NCBI RefSeq assembly: GCF_019801175.1 | Contig: NZ_JAHVJR010000001.1 | Location: 1,922,001-1,986,000 of the forward strand | DNA length: 64,000 bases | DNA from: Vannielia litorea | GTDB taxonomy: Bacteria > Pseudomonadota > Alphaproteobacteria > Rhodobacterales > Rhodobacteraceae | Reading direction: 5' to 3' | Shown here: positions 48,601-56,816 of the stretch, one piece after another | Layout of the letters: every line of letters begins with the position of its first letter | Position numbering within the stretch: the stretch's first letter is position 1 | Made by a program: the position numbers and the translations under genes | The notes under the pieces: generated by a model | The model's input: only the letters and a program-made list of their open reading frames with translations | Told to the model about the DNA's origin: nothing | The model's database searches: none

Positions 48601-51502
48601 AGGTGCTGAGGTCACCGGTGCCTCCACCATTGGTGTCGATTGTGATATCCGCATTGGCGGTCAGAACGCTGTTCTCGGTGATAGAGATCGACGCGACATC
48701 GATGATCTCGTCATTCACGGTCACTGCGCCGCCGTTGATCGCGCTGATGGAGTGATCGCCCGCGCTGAGCGGTGGCGTGCCGCCTTCGATGGTCACGGTC
48801 GCACCATCGGCCACGAGGTCATAGTCCACACTCGCGGTCGTCAGATCCTGCTGGGTCGTCAGCTGATCGACGTTAAAGACGAGGCTGCCGCTGTCATTGG
48901 TCTGATCAAAGTTGGTTCCGATCGTCACGTTGGTTGCGTTGATCTCGAAGGTCTCGCCCGCACCCTGCGTGATCGCACCATCAAGCACCACGGACCCATC
49001 GATTGCGGTGCCGAGGTCCGACGAGGAGGTCAGGCTAACGGTGCCACCCGTGGTGTTCTCGATGGCGCCAAGCGTCAACGTGCCACCCGACGTGACATCG
49101 CCCGCAAGCGTCGTCGTCGCGCCCGAAACGTCGAAGGTGCCGGTGACTTCGAGAGCGCCGGTCACATCTACAGTGCCTCCGGTCGCGCTGACGTTGCCGT
49201 CGATGCCTGCACCGCCGCCTGCGCCATCCACACCGGTGCCCTCAAGATCGATGTCGCCGGTGCTGGCGATGTTGCCGGTCACGAGGCCGGTCGAGGTCAG
49301 GTCGCCGTTCGCATTGACCGTGACATTGCCTGCCACCTCGCCCTGGTTGTCGAGCAGGCCGGAGTTCACGGTAATCGCCGTTGCCCCGCCGTCAGTGGCC
49401 GTCAGCGTGTCACCTGCGGAAACGGTGACTGTAGGCGCCCCACCGCCACCGCCGATGACCAACGTCTCCGTGGTGAGGTCACCCGCCGTGGTGAAGCCGC
49501 CATTTTGCACATTGGTCAAGCCGCCAACCTCGAGGTCGCCACCCATCGCGAAGCCAGCGCCAGTGTTCAGCACCAAGTCGCCGGTGATCCCGGTGGTGGT
49601 CGCCGAAGTGCCGGAGATCGTGGTCGTGGTCCCACCACTCACCGTCACGGTGCCGTCGATCAGCCCGGTCGAGGTGAGAACAGCGCCGCCGGGGCCGCCG
49701 CCCATTATGACGTCGCCATCAATGGTGCCGTCGTTCAGCAAGTTGCCTTGGAAGATGTAGACGTTCACATCGGTGGCCAAGGTCGCGCCGGACGCGATGT
49801 CTATGGTTGTGCCGGTTGCCGCCGTCACTTGGCCGGTGGAGGTCAGGGTGGCACCATTGGTGATGTTCACCGTGCCTGCGTCCATGTCGAGCGCGCCGAC
49901 GGTCAGATTGGAATCGACAGCAATCGCGTTGCCGCCGTTCTGCGTGAGCGTGCCGGTGATCTCCGCCGCCCCGGTGAGGGTGATGGTCCCGCCTGTGCTG
50001 TTGGTGACATTGCCGTTCACCGCGGCGAGTTCACCTGTCGCACCGCCACTTGCTTCGCTGACGCCCGCAAGGGTCAGCGTGCCGACATTGAGGATGGTGC
50101 CTGCCCCAGCATTCACGGCAACCTGGCCGCCATTCACAACGATTTCGCCCGCATTGGCGATATCCGCGGTCGAGGCAAAAGTGCCGCCGCCCGAGACGTT
50201 CAGCCATTCGCCGGAGTTGGAGTTGGCCACCGAGGCCGTGCTCAACGTGCCATCGGTAACGGTGATCGTCCCAGCGGCCGTGTTCGAGAAGCTCTCGGCG
50301 GAGGTGGTGCCCGAGCCGGTCTGGCTCACGGCGCCATCGCTGGTCACGCCGCCAAGTGCAGAGGTGCCCGAGCCGCCGAGGGTCAACGTACCGCCGTTGT
50401 TGACGGTCGTGGTGCCACCCGAGGCCACGTCAATTGCGCCGGTGCCCGAGGTCGAGAGCGTGCCGGTCACATCAGCCGAGGTGTCGATGGTCAGGGTCGC
50501 CGCGCTGGCATCCACCGTGCCCGAGGTCACCGTGAGCGTGCCCACCTGCGTCGCGTTGTCGATGTCGATGGCGTTGGCGCTGTCCTGCTCAAGGTCGCCG
50601 GTGATCTGCAGCGCGCCCGCGATGTCGAGCGTGCCGGTGCCTTGGTTGGTCACGCTGCCATCGACGCCACCTACCCCGGTGCCGCCGGTGCCAGAAAGGT
50701 TGGCGCTGCCATCACTGACGATATCGCCAGTGACCAGACCGCTGGAAGTGAAGGAGCCGCCGCTGGCCACGGTGACATCCGAGGTGATGGTGCCCTGGTT
50801 GTCGAGCGCCGCACCACTTTGCACATCCACATCATCAGCCGCAGTGCCTGCGGTAGTGAGCGAACCGCCGGACGCGATGGTCACGGTACCGGAGCCGGTC
50901 ACGTCAATCGTATTGATCGTATTGGTGCCGCCAAGATCCAGATTACCGGCACCGGCCGTTGTCAGGGCAAGGTCGGCGTCGCTGACGCCGATATCGGAGT
51001 CGATGGTAGCAGTCCCCGTGACAACGGTAATCGTCACCGCATCGTCATCCGCAGCCCCGTCATCCAAGGTAATCGGATCACCGTCGACCACGTAGCCGTC
51101 AACTTCGAAGGTGATGTCACCCGCAATGACACCGCCGTTGACAACGGTAACGTTGCCGGCCGTCGCCCCGAAGAATGCATTACCGCCCGCATCAAAAGTC
51201 GTATTGCCTCCGCCAGTCGGCGCATCATCCCAGTTGCCGAACACGCCAAGACCGCCGTCGTTGCGCCAGTTTCCGTCTCCGCCGTCCGCGTCAGCCGTGC
51301 TGGTGTCACCGTCCCAGTAGAAATTGGACTGCGCCAGCACCCCTTGCCCCGCGAAACCGAGCGCAACTGCCGTGGCAATCGCTGTAGATGCAAGAAACAG
51401 CGACCGCGCCCTTGGCGCCGTGGCCTGCCGTTCGCGTACAGACCGACCTGCCGTAATTGCAGTCGCGGCCTCAGGGCTCTGGGTGCGGAAAACGCTGCGC
51501 AT
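42674..51502 (-). CDS. Giant autotransporter adhesin (type Va), beta-helix passenger
   Basis: 2942 residues from the ATG at 51500-51502 (GAGAGGA upstream). Residues ~1-59 are an extended signal peptide with a long Arg-rich N-region and end VLAQS. The passenger begins NFYWDGDTSTADADGG and consists of hundreds of short Asn/Thr/Gly repeats (NTGTIENTGSGT-like, TSTGLVTGN-like), predicting a very long right-handed beta-helix. The last ~345 residues form the autotransporter beta-barrel, ending with the canonical aromatic C-terminus (QIRLQF). The only Cys residues I see are two in the start of the barrel. It is predicted to be exposed on the cell surface as an adhesin. It lies between the two divergent halves of the T6SS cluster and has its own terminator. 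Confidence 0.92.
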   Translation of the reverse strand: MRSVFRTQSPEAATAITAGRSVRERQATAPRARSLFLASTAIATAVALGFAGQGVLAQSNFYWDGDTSTADADGGDGNWRNDGGLGVFGNWDDAPTGGGNTTFDAGGNAFFGATAGNVTVVNGGVIAGDITFEVDGYVVDGDPITLDDGAADDDAVTITVVTGTATIDSDIGVSDADLALTTAGAGNLDLGGTNTINTIDVTGSGTVTIASGGSLTTAGTAADDVDVQSGAALDNQGTITSDVTVASGGSFTSSGLVTGDIVSDGSANLSGTGGTGVGGVDGSVTNQGTGTLDIAGALQITGDLEQDSANAIDIDNATQVGTLTVTSGTVDASAATLTIDTSADVTGTLSTSGTGAIDVASGGTTTVNNGGTLTLGGSGTSALGGVTSDGAVSQTGSGTTSAESFSNTAAGTITVTDGTLSTASVANSNSGEWLNVSGGGTFASTADIANAGEIVVNGGQVAVNAGAGTILNVGTLTLAGVSEASGGATGELAAVNGNVTNSTGGTITLTGAAEITGTLTQNGGNAIAVDSNLTVGALDMDAGTVNITNGATLTSTGQVTAATGTTIDIASGATLATDVNVYIFQGNLLNDGTIDGDVIMGGGPGGAVLTSTGLIDGTVTVSGGTTTTISGTSATTTGITGDLVLNTGAGFAMGGDLEVGGLTNVQNGGFTTAGDLTTETLVIGGGGGAPTVTVSAGDTLTATDGGATAITVNSGLLDNQGEVAGNVTVNANGDLTSTGLVTGNIASTGDIDLEGTGVDGAGGGAGIDGNVSATGGTVDVTGALEVTGTFDVSGATTTLAGDVTSGGTLTLGAIENTTGGTVSLTSSSDLGTAIDGSVVLDGAITQGAGETFEINATNVTIGTNFDQTNDSGSLVFNVDQLTTQQDLTTASVDYDLVADGATVTIEGGTPPLSAGDHSISAINGGAVTVNDEIIDVASISITENSVLTANADITIDTNGGGTGDLSTSGAGSLIIADGVTVTAETINTAGTGGVSVGVGSSLVGGGNTINNDTTVNIAAGGDVTDLTGDINNDSVAGAPTGIYNLDGAGSTLEATAGSINNLNEGEININSAGTVVTAGTNLNLQDDSVFTVGATFDVTVSVGGTIEMSGNALLDNDGTFDATGETINVTGNAAIDNSSIMTAATINNGGSLTNSGTLTAAVTNTGTGTNGLTNTGTIVGAVDNQGDADLENQINGTLTNTGAVTLTGALDVAGTFTNNTGGSVDFGTNSATMTVDDAVVNGDLTIQSGGTLVSEANVDVNGATLTNQGTLTATAGTGDLNIDATGVYNADGGQTNVNTVTVAGSGAVTNTGDFNVGGNVSNAGSITSSSGTFDAVNLTGTTATSELINSGTSLMTFTGNANNNAGDITNSSSGDLNIQAGIINNTGDILNSGSGDFLTTGLSVNSGTVTNSGSGDITVSGFMDANSGTITNSGAGNITTNGTSGNSGTIINTATATGGMTFGDFFTNSGTLTNASTTVGADVSLGPIDANSGTIENTGAADILGTTATGMEGTLTNSGSGNFTLTGAVNLDDDGIINQTGSGTFTALSVTNDGATSDVNVSDGTLSTGTFTNNSAGATVDVTGTGLLDVTAGDFTNTAGTVTIDGGGEIQTSGNFVNSANGDLVISNGGTLDTTALSNLGDVDAGDGTIDGAVEQDGGTFDVTGTLTVTGTGTYTQTGGTLNTTGGTLDVDNAVALNGGAVTNAGALIGDTVTIDGASVTNGGTLDSESAQVALVSGSLTSTGTIEGGVDVAAGATLDSSGQINGTVDNASTLTSLSGDIDGNLNNEAGGQITLDGALDVTGTFDQQIGAGDVTFAGNSLTAGDVDLNEDISVDAGGTLSSDTDVTLVDATATVDSGSTLDATGDLNIDATSEVDNNDGTVTAGSLTNTGGTVNTDGTFTVTNDVTNSGDINVEGGAFAATNMNGNTGTFTTSGTANATFSGNLNTNSNTIENVGTGTISAVNANGNSGTIENTSTGTISLSGSVNNNSGTISNSGGGLFTATTANNNSNIIENTGGSTMTLSGSVNGNSGTITNADNSAFSATSATGNTGTIENTGSGTMDFSGAVTNTGGSLEQTGSGTMTAASVTNNGAGSTVTVTDGLLDVAGAVTNTNGAIDVAAGAELEAASLSNAAGQTVTSTGLLDIDTITNEGTLNAEGTGATAGIDGEVINQNGGTFNVTASLEVSGDVTNTDGATIVMSGDLDVGGDFIQDDTGGDGGAVTFGGFELSAVNATINTDFTVDNGTLTASDALTNESGETLTVTATGVVNTDTATIDGALDNSGDFNATGDVTIAEVSTNQVGGTLDAGNLTLDGNFTNAGTVGADSNVGIVTNNATLTNAGTGVINATSLVNNDTVDNSGAINAAVTNEGTFNSEAGSSIGGDFGNNGTFNVNGASTMTGTFTNDGDFLDGGAANLAITGGFTNNANITLDQGGGFSTTAGTTNSGTITVLGASGGVIGGNVSSSGNIDLSNGTTADSLSIGGNLAFSGGTLSFSGVDGGGVPVQEAITVGGAVSGNVALSFEDVAFTGNFTNPTDYVLINASSSGADLSFDDSLITVNGATAYFAVYDPGSGDAYVLSDVSAGIGAVAGNIGLVQSLISTIVNRPSSPFVSGLAYEDDDNCGTGAWARMTGGSATGTARTNNGVSNLPSTVEANFAGLTLGMDYGCFDVSDSPFDIAGGVILGYNEGDTSQDVFNIDYTTGTPTPTTLLSTTKTDFTQSYVGAYLAFAKDAYTADVQLRSEQTKFTFNNPVLVLEADGVTPAAGFFDEEVDSKSTTLSASLSYSYPLSDSLTLVPTGGFGITKSSTDDVILRDPADQTTEVGRMVFEDHTTSIGFVGATLARTVIGEAGDSAWNQFVTATYYKDFSDPLQATYVTSTSSLPIETEPLGDFGEVSVGLSYIKILDGQVGAAKQLNASARIDGRFSEDVEAVSLTAQIRLQF

Positions 51503-51924
51503 GGGAATATGTCCTCTCGCCTTCAAATTCTCGGCGCGATTCACCGCCCACCTCGGCGAGACTCCGCGCACTTGCCCGAGACACTACTCACCACCCGGTG
51601 ATGCGACAACGGTGAATCTTAACCACAACACCTTGGGACCTTCCGCTGGGGCATGCCCCCGCTGCTTTGTTGCCCCGCCGCAACAAATTCCCCTCAATTT
51701 GTCGATTTCGGGCGTCGATGAGCCATTTTCAGCGCGTTTTCCCGAACGGCGCAGCCCAGGCACCCCTCGCAGGCCTGCCGCATCGCTAGGGATTCATCAC
51801 AACCTCTTGCGCGGGCCCGTACCGCTGCCTACATTGAGATCACGTTATTTCAATTATTCCTTCTGGCAGCCGACCGGTATTTTCGTGGGTCGCGCCGCAA
51901 AATTCAAACTGGGAAGCCCCCGAG
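51503..51924. promoter_or_regulatory. 422-bp divergent region between adhesin and vgrG
   Basis: No gene is seen. The part next to vgrG (about 51838-51870) is AT-rich (ATCACGTTATTTCAATTATT) compared with the surroundings and is the best place for the vgrG promoter. The adhesin promoter should lie in 51520-51660. I could not assign -35/-10 boxes with confidence and see no repeated operator. Confidence 0.4.
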
Positions 51925-53943
51925 ATGAGCACCGCAAGTAATAGTCAGAGTCAGCGCCTCGGAAAGCTGCACACGGCACTCGCCTTCGACACTCTCAGCC
52001 TGGTCCGGTTCGACGGAATGGACGCCGTCAATGAATGCTTCGAGTATCACGTCGAGGCCGTCACCGACGACAGCAAGATCGCCGTCAACCTAGACGATCT
52101 GCTCGGCACTCATATGACCGTCGAGCTCGAAGACCTCTATGGCGCGAAGAAGTATTTCGACGGCATCGTGACCGAGTGCGGCTGGGCCGGCGAAGGCGAC
52201 ACCGGCAATGCCTACCGCTTCACCCTGCGGCCCTGGTTCTGGGTCATGTCGAAGCGCCGGAACAACAAGATCTACCAGGAAAAGACCTTCGAAGACATCA
52301 TCAACGAGGTCTGCTCCGACTTCGGCCACGACGCCGCAGGCGGGTTGGATGTGCAACTGAGCGGTGAGCTCGGCCAGATCAACCAAGAGTACATCGTTCA
52401 GTACAACGAGAGCGACTTCCACTTCCTCTGCCGGCTGATGGAGCGCTACGGCGTCAACTACTTCTTCACGCACGAGCAGGGCTCGCACAAGATGGTCATC
52501 ACCGACAGCGTGGATGGCTTCAAGCAGCTGGCCCCCAACGAGCGCAAGTACATGCCCCATGAAGGGCAACATGTGTATGACGAAGAGCACTTCTGGGAGT
52601 GGACCCCGCACCGGCGGCTCACCACCGGCAAGGTCGCCCTGACCGATTACAACTTCAAGACCGTCAGCGCCAACATGAAGGGCGAGCAGGAAGGCGACGC
52701 CGTGCATGAATACGGCAAGCTGGAAAGCTATGAATATCCCGGCGTCTACCTCGATGGCGGGCAGGGCTCGACCTATGCCCGCGTCCGGTCCGAACAATAC
52801 CGCGCCCGCGATAAGCACCACACCGCCACGGGCGACTGCATCAGCCTGACCTCGGGCATGCGCTTTACCCTCGGCGGCGAGCATCAGGACGAGAGCCTGC
52901 TGGGCGAGGAGTTTATCTGCACCCGCGCCATGCACAGCTTCTCCACCGGCGGCTACCGCTCCGGCGGCGGCGGGGGCGGCGGCGAGCATGTCTTCGTCGG
53001 CAACTACGAATTCGCGCCCTCCGCAGTGCCCTATGTGCCCGAGCGCAAGACCCCCGAAACCCGGATGACCGGGCCGCAAACGGCCACCGTCACAGGCGCG
53101 AGCGGCGAAGAGATCGACGTGGATGAGTTCGGCCGCATCGTCGTCCAGTTCCACTGGGATCGCCTCGGCAATAATGACGAGAAATCTTCCATGCGCATCC
53201 GCGTCGCCCAGCCCTGGGCCGGGGCCGGATGGGGCACGCTCTTCATCCCGCGCATCGGGATGGAGGTGATCGTCGAGTTCCTCGAGGGCGACCCCAACAA
53301 GCCCGTGGTCACCGGCTGCGTCTACAATGGCGACAACTCCCCGCCCTACGAGCAGCCCGGCGACAAGAATTGGAACGGCATCAAGTCCAACTCCACGCTA
53401 GGCGGCGGCGGCTACAACGAACTGGTGTTCAACGACACCAAGGGCGACGAGCTCTTCCGCCAGCACGCGCAGTACGACATGGAAACCAAGGTGCTCAACG
53501 ACGAGCGCCGCGAGGTCGATGTCAACCGCACCACCACCATCGGCGGCAACGAAACCCGCACCGTCCACGGCGAAGAAACCCACACGATCGACAAGGACAA
53601 CACCTACCTGATCAAGGGAGACGAGAACCGCACGGTCAACGGCGAGCGCGAAACCAACATCGACAAGGACGACAGCCTCAACATCATGGGCAATTGGGGC
53701 GTCGAGATCTTCAAGAAGACCACGATCAACGGCCAGCAGGACATCGAGATCAACTCGCTGACCAAGATCAAGCTGACCGTCGGCGCCTCGTCGATCACCA
53801 TCGATCCGGCGTCGATCAAGCTCAGCGCGCCAATGATCGACGTGAACGCTTCGGCCAACCTGACCACCAACGGCGGCGCAATCGCGACCCACAAGGCAGG
53901 CGGACTGATGACGATTCAGGCCGCACTGGTTAAGATCAACTAA
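51925..53943 (+). CDS. vgrG: T6SS spike protein VgrG (TssI)
   Basis: 672 residues. The N-terminal gp27-like module contains LLGTHMTVELED, VQYNESDFHFLCRLMERYG and the MSKRRNNKIYQEKTFEDI region. The gp5 OB-fold contains VDEFGRIVVQFHWDR and MRIRVAQPWAGAGWG, with the usual PRIGMEVIVEFLEGDPNKP. The C-terminal needle has the repeats NRTTTIGGNETRTVHGEE and VNGERETNIDKDDSLNI. There is no extra C-terminal effector domain, so effectors are probably delivered through PAAR or adaptor proteins. It is the first gene of the plus-strand T6SS half; a DUF6931-like gene starts 20 bp after it. Confidence 0.96.
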   Translation: MSTASNSQSQRLGKLHTALAFDTLSLVRFDGMDAVNECFEYHVEAVTDDSKIAVNLDDLLGTHMTVELEDLYGAKKYFDGIVTECGWAGEGDTGNAYRFTLRPWFWVMSKRRNNKIYQEKTFEDIINEVCSDFGHDAAGGLDVQLSGELGQINQEYIVQYNESDFHFLCRLMERYGVNYFFTHEQGSHKMVITDSVDGFKQLAPNERKYMPHEGQHVYDEEHFWEWTPHRRLTTGKVALTDYNFKTVSANMKGEQEGDAVHEYGKLESYEYPGVYLDGGQGSTYARVRSEQYRARDKHHTATGDCISLTSGMRFTLGGEHQDESLLGEEFICTRAMHSFSTGGYRSGGGGGGGEHVFVGNYEFAPSAVPYVPERKTPETRMTGPQTATVTGASGEEIDVDEFGRIVVQFHWDRLGNNDEKSSMRIRVAQPWAGAGWGTLFIPRIGMEVIVEFLEGDPNKPVVTGCVYNGDNSPPYEQPGDKNWNGIKSNSTLGGGGYNELVFNDTKGDELFRQHAQYDMETKVLNDERREVDVNRTTTIGGNETRTVHGEETHTIDKDNTYLIKGDENRTVNGERETNIDKDDSLNIMGNWGVEIFKKTTINGQQDIEINSLTKIKLTVGASSITIDPASIKLSAPMIDVNASANLTTNGGAIATHKAGGLMTIQAALVKIN

Positions 53944-53963
53944 GGACCGGAAGGATTCGGCAC

Positions 53964-54566
53964 GTGGGGGACTCCTCTCAAAAGACGGTCATTGCCGGCA
54001 CCACCGACACCCCGAAACGCAAAAACCTGCGTTTCGAGGTGGCACAGGAGCTGTATGACGCGATCCCCGAGATCGAAGAGGACGTGACTGCACGTCCCAA
54101 TGGTCATTCCTCGGTTGATTTCATCGGTGCGCTGGCCGAGGGCGACACGCCCGAAGAGGCCTTGACCTATTGCGCCTATGTCCTGCCCCGCCGGTTTGCC
54201 GTGTGGTGGGGGCATGAATGCCTCAAGAAGATCGAAGACAAGCTGGAGCAGGCCGATCTCGACATGCTGGCGCTGGCCGCCACATGGGTCGGCGACCCCG
54301 ATGAAGACAAGCGCTACAAGGCGCTCGATGCGGCGATGGAGGCCAAGGTCAAATCGCCCGGCGTCTGGGTCGCCCTCGGCGCGGGCTGGTCCTCCGGCTC
54401 GATGGCTGGGCCCGAAGTGCCGCCGGTGCCGCCTCCCCCCTTCCTGACGGCCCGCGCGGTGAACGCCGGGCTGCTCTCCGCCCTTGCCCGGTTCGATATT
54501 GCGACCCGTGGCGAGCATCTGCAGCGCTTCGTGCGCATGGCACTCCTGCTCACCGAAGAGGGCTGA
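53964..54566 (+). CDS. DUF6931-like T6SS-associated protein with N-terminal SQKTVI tag
   Basis: 200 residues from a GTG at 53964-53966 preceded by AAGGA. Residues 5-10 (SQKTVI, T8) match the tags of TssL and the kinase. The rest is a soluble, mainly helical domain (LRFEVAQELYDAIPEIEEDV, then FIGALAEGDTPEEALTYCAY, FAVWWGHECLKKIEDKL) with a Pro-rich loop (GPEVPPVPPPPF) before the last helices. I associate it with the DUF6931 family found in alphaproteobacterial T6SS clusters, from memory. Position between vgrG and tagH suggests a role in spike/effector loading or in Fha-linked control. No enzymatic motif is seen. Confidence 0.8.
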   Translation: MGDSSQKTVIAGTTDTPKRKNLRFEVAQELYDAIPEIEEDVTARPNGHSSVDFIGALAEGDTPEEALTYCAYVLPRRFAVWWGHECLKKIEDKLEQADLDMLALAATWVGDPDEDKRYKALDAAMEAKVKSPGVWVALGAGWSSGSMAGPEVPPVPPPPFLTARAVNAGLLSALARFDIATRGEHLQRFVRMALLLTEEG

Positions 54567-55074
54567 CACGCAGGCGGCGCTGCGGCGCGGCCCGCCATGG
54601 CATCAGTGCGCCAGCCGCTCAGGCTGGCATCATACGAGTTGATGGGCGTGACCCGAGCTTGCCGCCACCGCGCGGCAGGCCGGCCTCAGGCGGCACCCAA
54701 GACCGCCACCATGCAGCCGGCGCGCCCCGGTTCGAGGGAGACCTGCCGCAGACCGGGCAGGCTGGAGATGCCCGGTCAAGGCGGCCCTGGAGGCGGCGGC
54801 ACGCCACCGGCCGGGCAGCGCGCCCACGCGCCCCGGGACGGGCCCGCCGCCTCCTTCACAGCTGCGCCATCCCGCTTCACCCGTTACCTGAACCTCCCCA
54901 CGCAAACGATTGATCCCAAAGGCGCTCTGCGCATTGCACCTCCGTTTCTCAAATGCCGCGCACCCGGCCCGCTCCGGGCCTGCGGGCTTGCATCAACCCC
55001 ACCTGCGCCGTAACTCTAGTGGGACCATAGATTTCAAGCCTCCCGCAGGGGGCACATTCCGAGCGGCGCCGATC
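54567..55074. other. 508-bp stretch without a supported gene
   Basis: The interval between the DUF6931-like gene and tagH is GC-rich. Open frames exist on both strands, but none has plausible protein composition (Arg/Pro/Ala-rich), motifs or ribosome-binding sites. No strong terminator is seen. The last ~60 bp (CCGTAACTCTAGTGGGACC) are less GC-rich and may contain the tagH promoter. It could be remnant DNA of a lost gene. Confidence 0.4.
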
Positions 55075-56679
55075 ATGACCCTTACCCTTCGCATCGACAA
55101 TTTCCCCTCGCTCCCCGATGGCGGGCCGATCGAGTTTTCGACGACCCAGGGCGGGTTCGAGATCGGGCGCGACCCGGCGATGGACTGGACCCTGCCCGAC
55201 CCCAACCGCTTCGTGTCGTCCTGCCATGCCGAAATCCGCTACGAGAACGGCGCCTACTGGCTCTATGACGTATCGACCAACGGCACCTTCGTGAACGGCG
55301 CCTCGATGCGGGTGAAGAGCCCCTACCAGCTGCAATCGGGCGACAAGCTCCAGATCGGCCACTACCTCGTGGTGGCGCAGGTCGCCGCCGCGCAAGAGGC
55401 CGCGGCCCCCGCCTATCAGACCCCGCCCCCCGCGCAGCCCGGCCCCTCGGGCTTTGATACGCCGCCCTCCGGCGGTGGCGGCGGCGGTGACATCTGGTCT
55501 GTCGGCGGCAGTGCCGCCCCGCCTAGCCAGGGCGACTTTACTTCCCGGTCAGGGGCCGAGCGCCTGCCCGACTTCGGCGACCAGCACATCGACCTGCCCG
55601 ATTTCGGCGGCAGCGAAACCGGCACGCCCCCGCCCCCCGCCGCAGGTGGCGGCAGCGCCTCGCCCTTCGGGGCCGCGCCCGCGCCCTCCGCGCCGCCGCA
55701 AAGCCCGCCTCCGCCGCAACCCAGCGCCGAAGAGAGCGCCTCACCGTTCGGCGCGGCCCCACCGCCGCCGCAAGCGCCCGAGCCGCCACAGGCTGAAACC
55801 ACCGGTTCGCCCTTCGGCCCCGGCCCTTCAGCCGATGCGCCCTCCGCGCCGCCGCCGCAGCAGCAACCGCCCGAAACCACCGGTTCGCCCTTTGGCCCCG
55901 GCCCTTCCGCCGCGCCTTCGCAGCCGCCGCAACCGCAGCCTGCCCCGCCGCAGCAATCCCAACCGCCGCAGCCCACACCGCCGCCGCCGCAACCGGCCGC
56001 CGCGCCGCCGGTGAGCCCCACCGCGCCCGCCGCCGAGGCCTTTGCCGCCCCACCGGTGCAGGCCCCCTCCGCCCCGCCGCCCAAGGCCGGGTCGGTCGGC
56101 GACGCCTCCGGCCTTCTTGCAGCCATCGCCGATGGTGCCGGGATCAACCCCAAGGCTTTCGAAGGCCCCGATCCGGGCGCCGTGGCCCATGAGATCGGCC
56201 GCGCCCTGCGGATCATGGTCGGTGAACTGGGCGGCCTGCTGAAGGCCCGCGCCGCCACCAAGCAGAGCCTCAAATCCGGCTCCCGCACGATGATCGGCGC
56301 CGATGCCAACAACCCGCTGAAGTTCATGCCCTCCGCCGAGGAGCAGCTTGAGGTCATGTTCGGCGCGGGCCGTCAGGGCTACATGCGCGGCTCCGAAACG
56401 GTGCAGAAGAGCTTCAACGACATCAAGATGCACCAATACGCCGTCCACGCCGCGCTCCAGCCCGCGCTGGCGCGGCTGCTGGAAGACATGAGCCCCGAGT
56501 CTGTCGAGGACAAGGTCGATGCCGGGCGCTTCTCATCCAAGGATGCCCGCGCATGGCAGATCTACGTCGAGCGCTGGGATGCCAAGACGCACCCCTACGA
56601 CAACGGCATGCTCGACGTGTTCCTCGCCTACTTCTCCGAGAGCTATGACGACGTGATGGAACAGACCGAAAATCAGTGA
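55075..56679 (+). CDS. tagH: T6SS FHA-domain protein TagH (Fha)
   Basis: 534 residues from the ATG at 55075; the frame is open upstream, but the FHA domain begins right here (MTLTLRIDNFPSL). The FHA domain (~20-100) has the phosphothreonine-binding motifs FEIGRDP, FVSSCHAEI and STNGTFVNG. A Pro/Gln/Gly-rich linker (~105-335) follows, with two near-identical repeats (ETTGSPFGPGPSA). The TagH C-terminal domain lies at ~345-530 (VAHEIGRALRIMVGELGGLL, then NPLKFMPSAEEQLEVMFG). Fha reads out the kinase signal and promotes T6SS assembly. It is encoded in the opposite half of the cluster from the kinase. Confidence 0.94.
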   Translation: MTLTLRIDNFPSLPDGGPIEFSTTQGGFEIGRDPAMDWTLPDPNRFVSSCHAEIRYENGAYWLYDVSTNGTFVNGASMRVKSPYQLQSGDKLQIGHYLVVAQVAAAQEAAAPAYQTPPPAQPGPSGFDTPPSGGGGGGDIWSVGGSAAPPSQGDFTSRSGAERLPDFGDQHIDLPDFGGSETGTPPPPAAGGGSASPFGAAPAPSAPPQSPPPPQPSAEESASPFGAAPPPPQAPEPPQAETTGSPFGPGPSADAPSAPPPQQQPPETTGSPFGPGPSAAPSQPPQPQPAPPQQSQPPQPTPPPPQPAAAPPVSPTAPAAEAFAAPPVQAPSAPPPKAGSVGDASGLLAAIADGAGINPKAFEGPDPGAVAHEIGRALRIMVGELGGLLKARAATKQSLKSGSRTMIGADANNPLKFMPSAEEQLEVMFGAGRQGYMRGSETVQKSFNDIKMHQYAVHAALQPALARLLEDMSPESVEDKVDAGRFSSKDARAWQIYVERWDAKTHPYDNGMLDVFLAYFSESYDDVMEQTENQ

Positions 56680-56816
56680 CTTCGGGCTCTCGCGAGCGGC
56701 GTTTCAGGCTGCTCCGGCGAACGTGACAAAACCGTTAAATTCAGGGCCTTTCCTTGACAAAATGGCCCTGAATTCATAGGTTGACGCTACGGATTTTGAC
56801 ACAAACGGTGATTTCA

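Noticed and set aside
48752..51601. Long open frame (~950 codons) on the plus strand, opposite the adhesin
   Set aside because: The adhesin DNA is repetitive and strongly codon-biased, which keeps antisense frames open. The antisense product has no motifs, no ribosome-binding site and biased composition.
54910..55074. N-terminal extension of TagH
   Set aside because: The FHA fold begins at the ATG at 55075, and the preceding residues have no conserved features.
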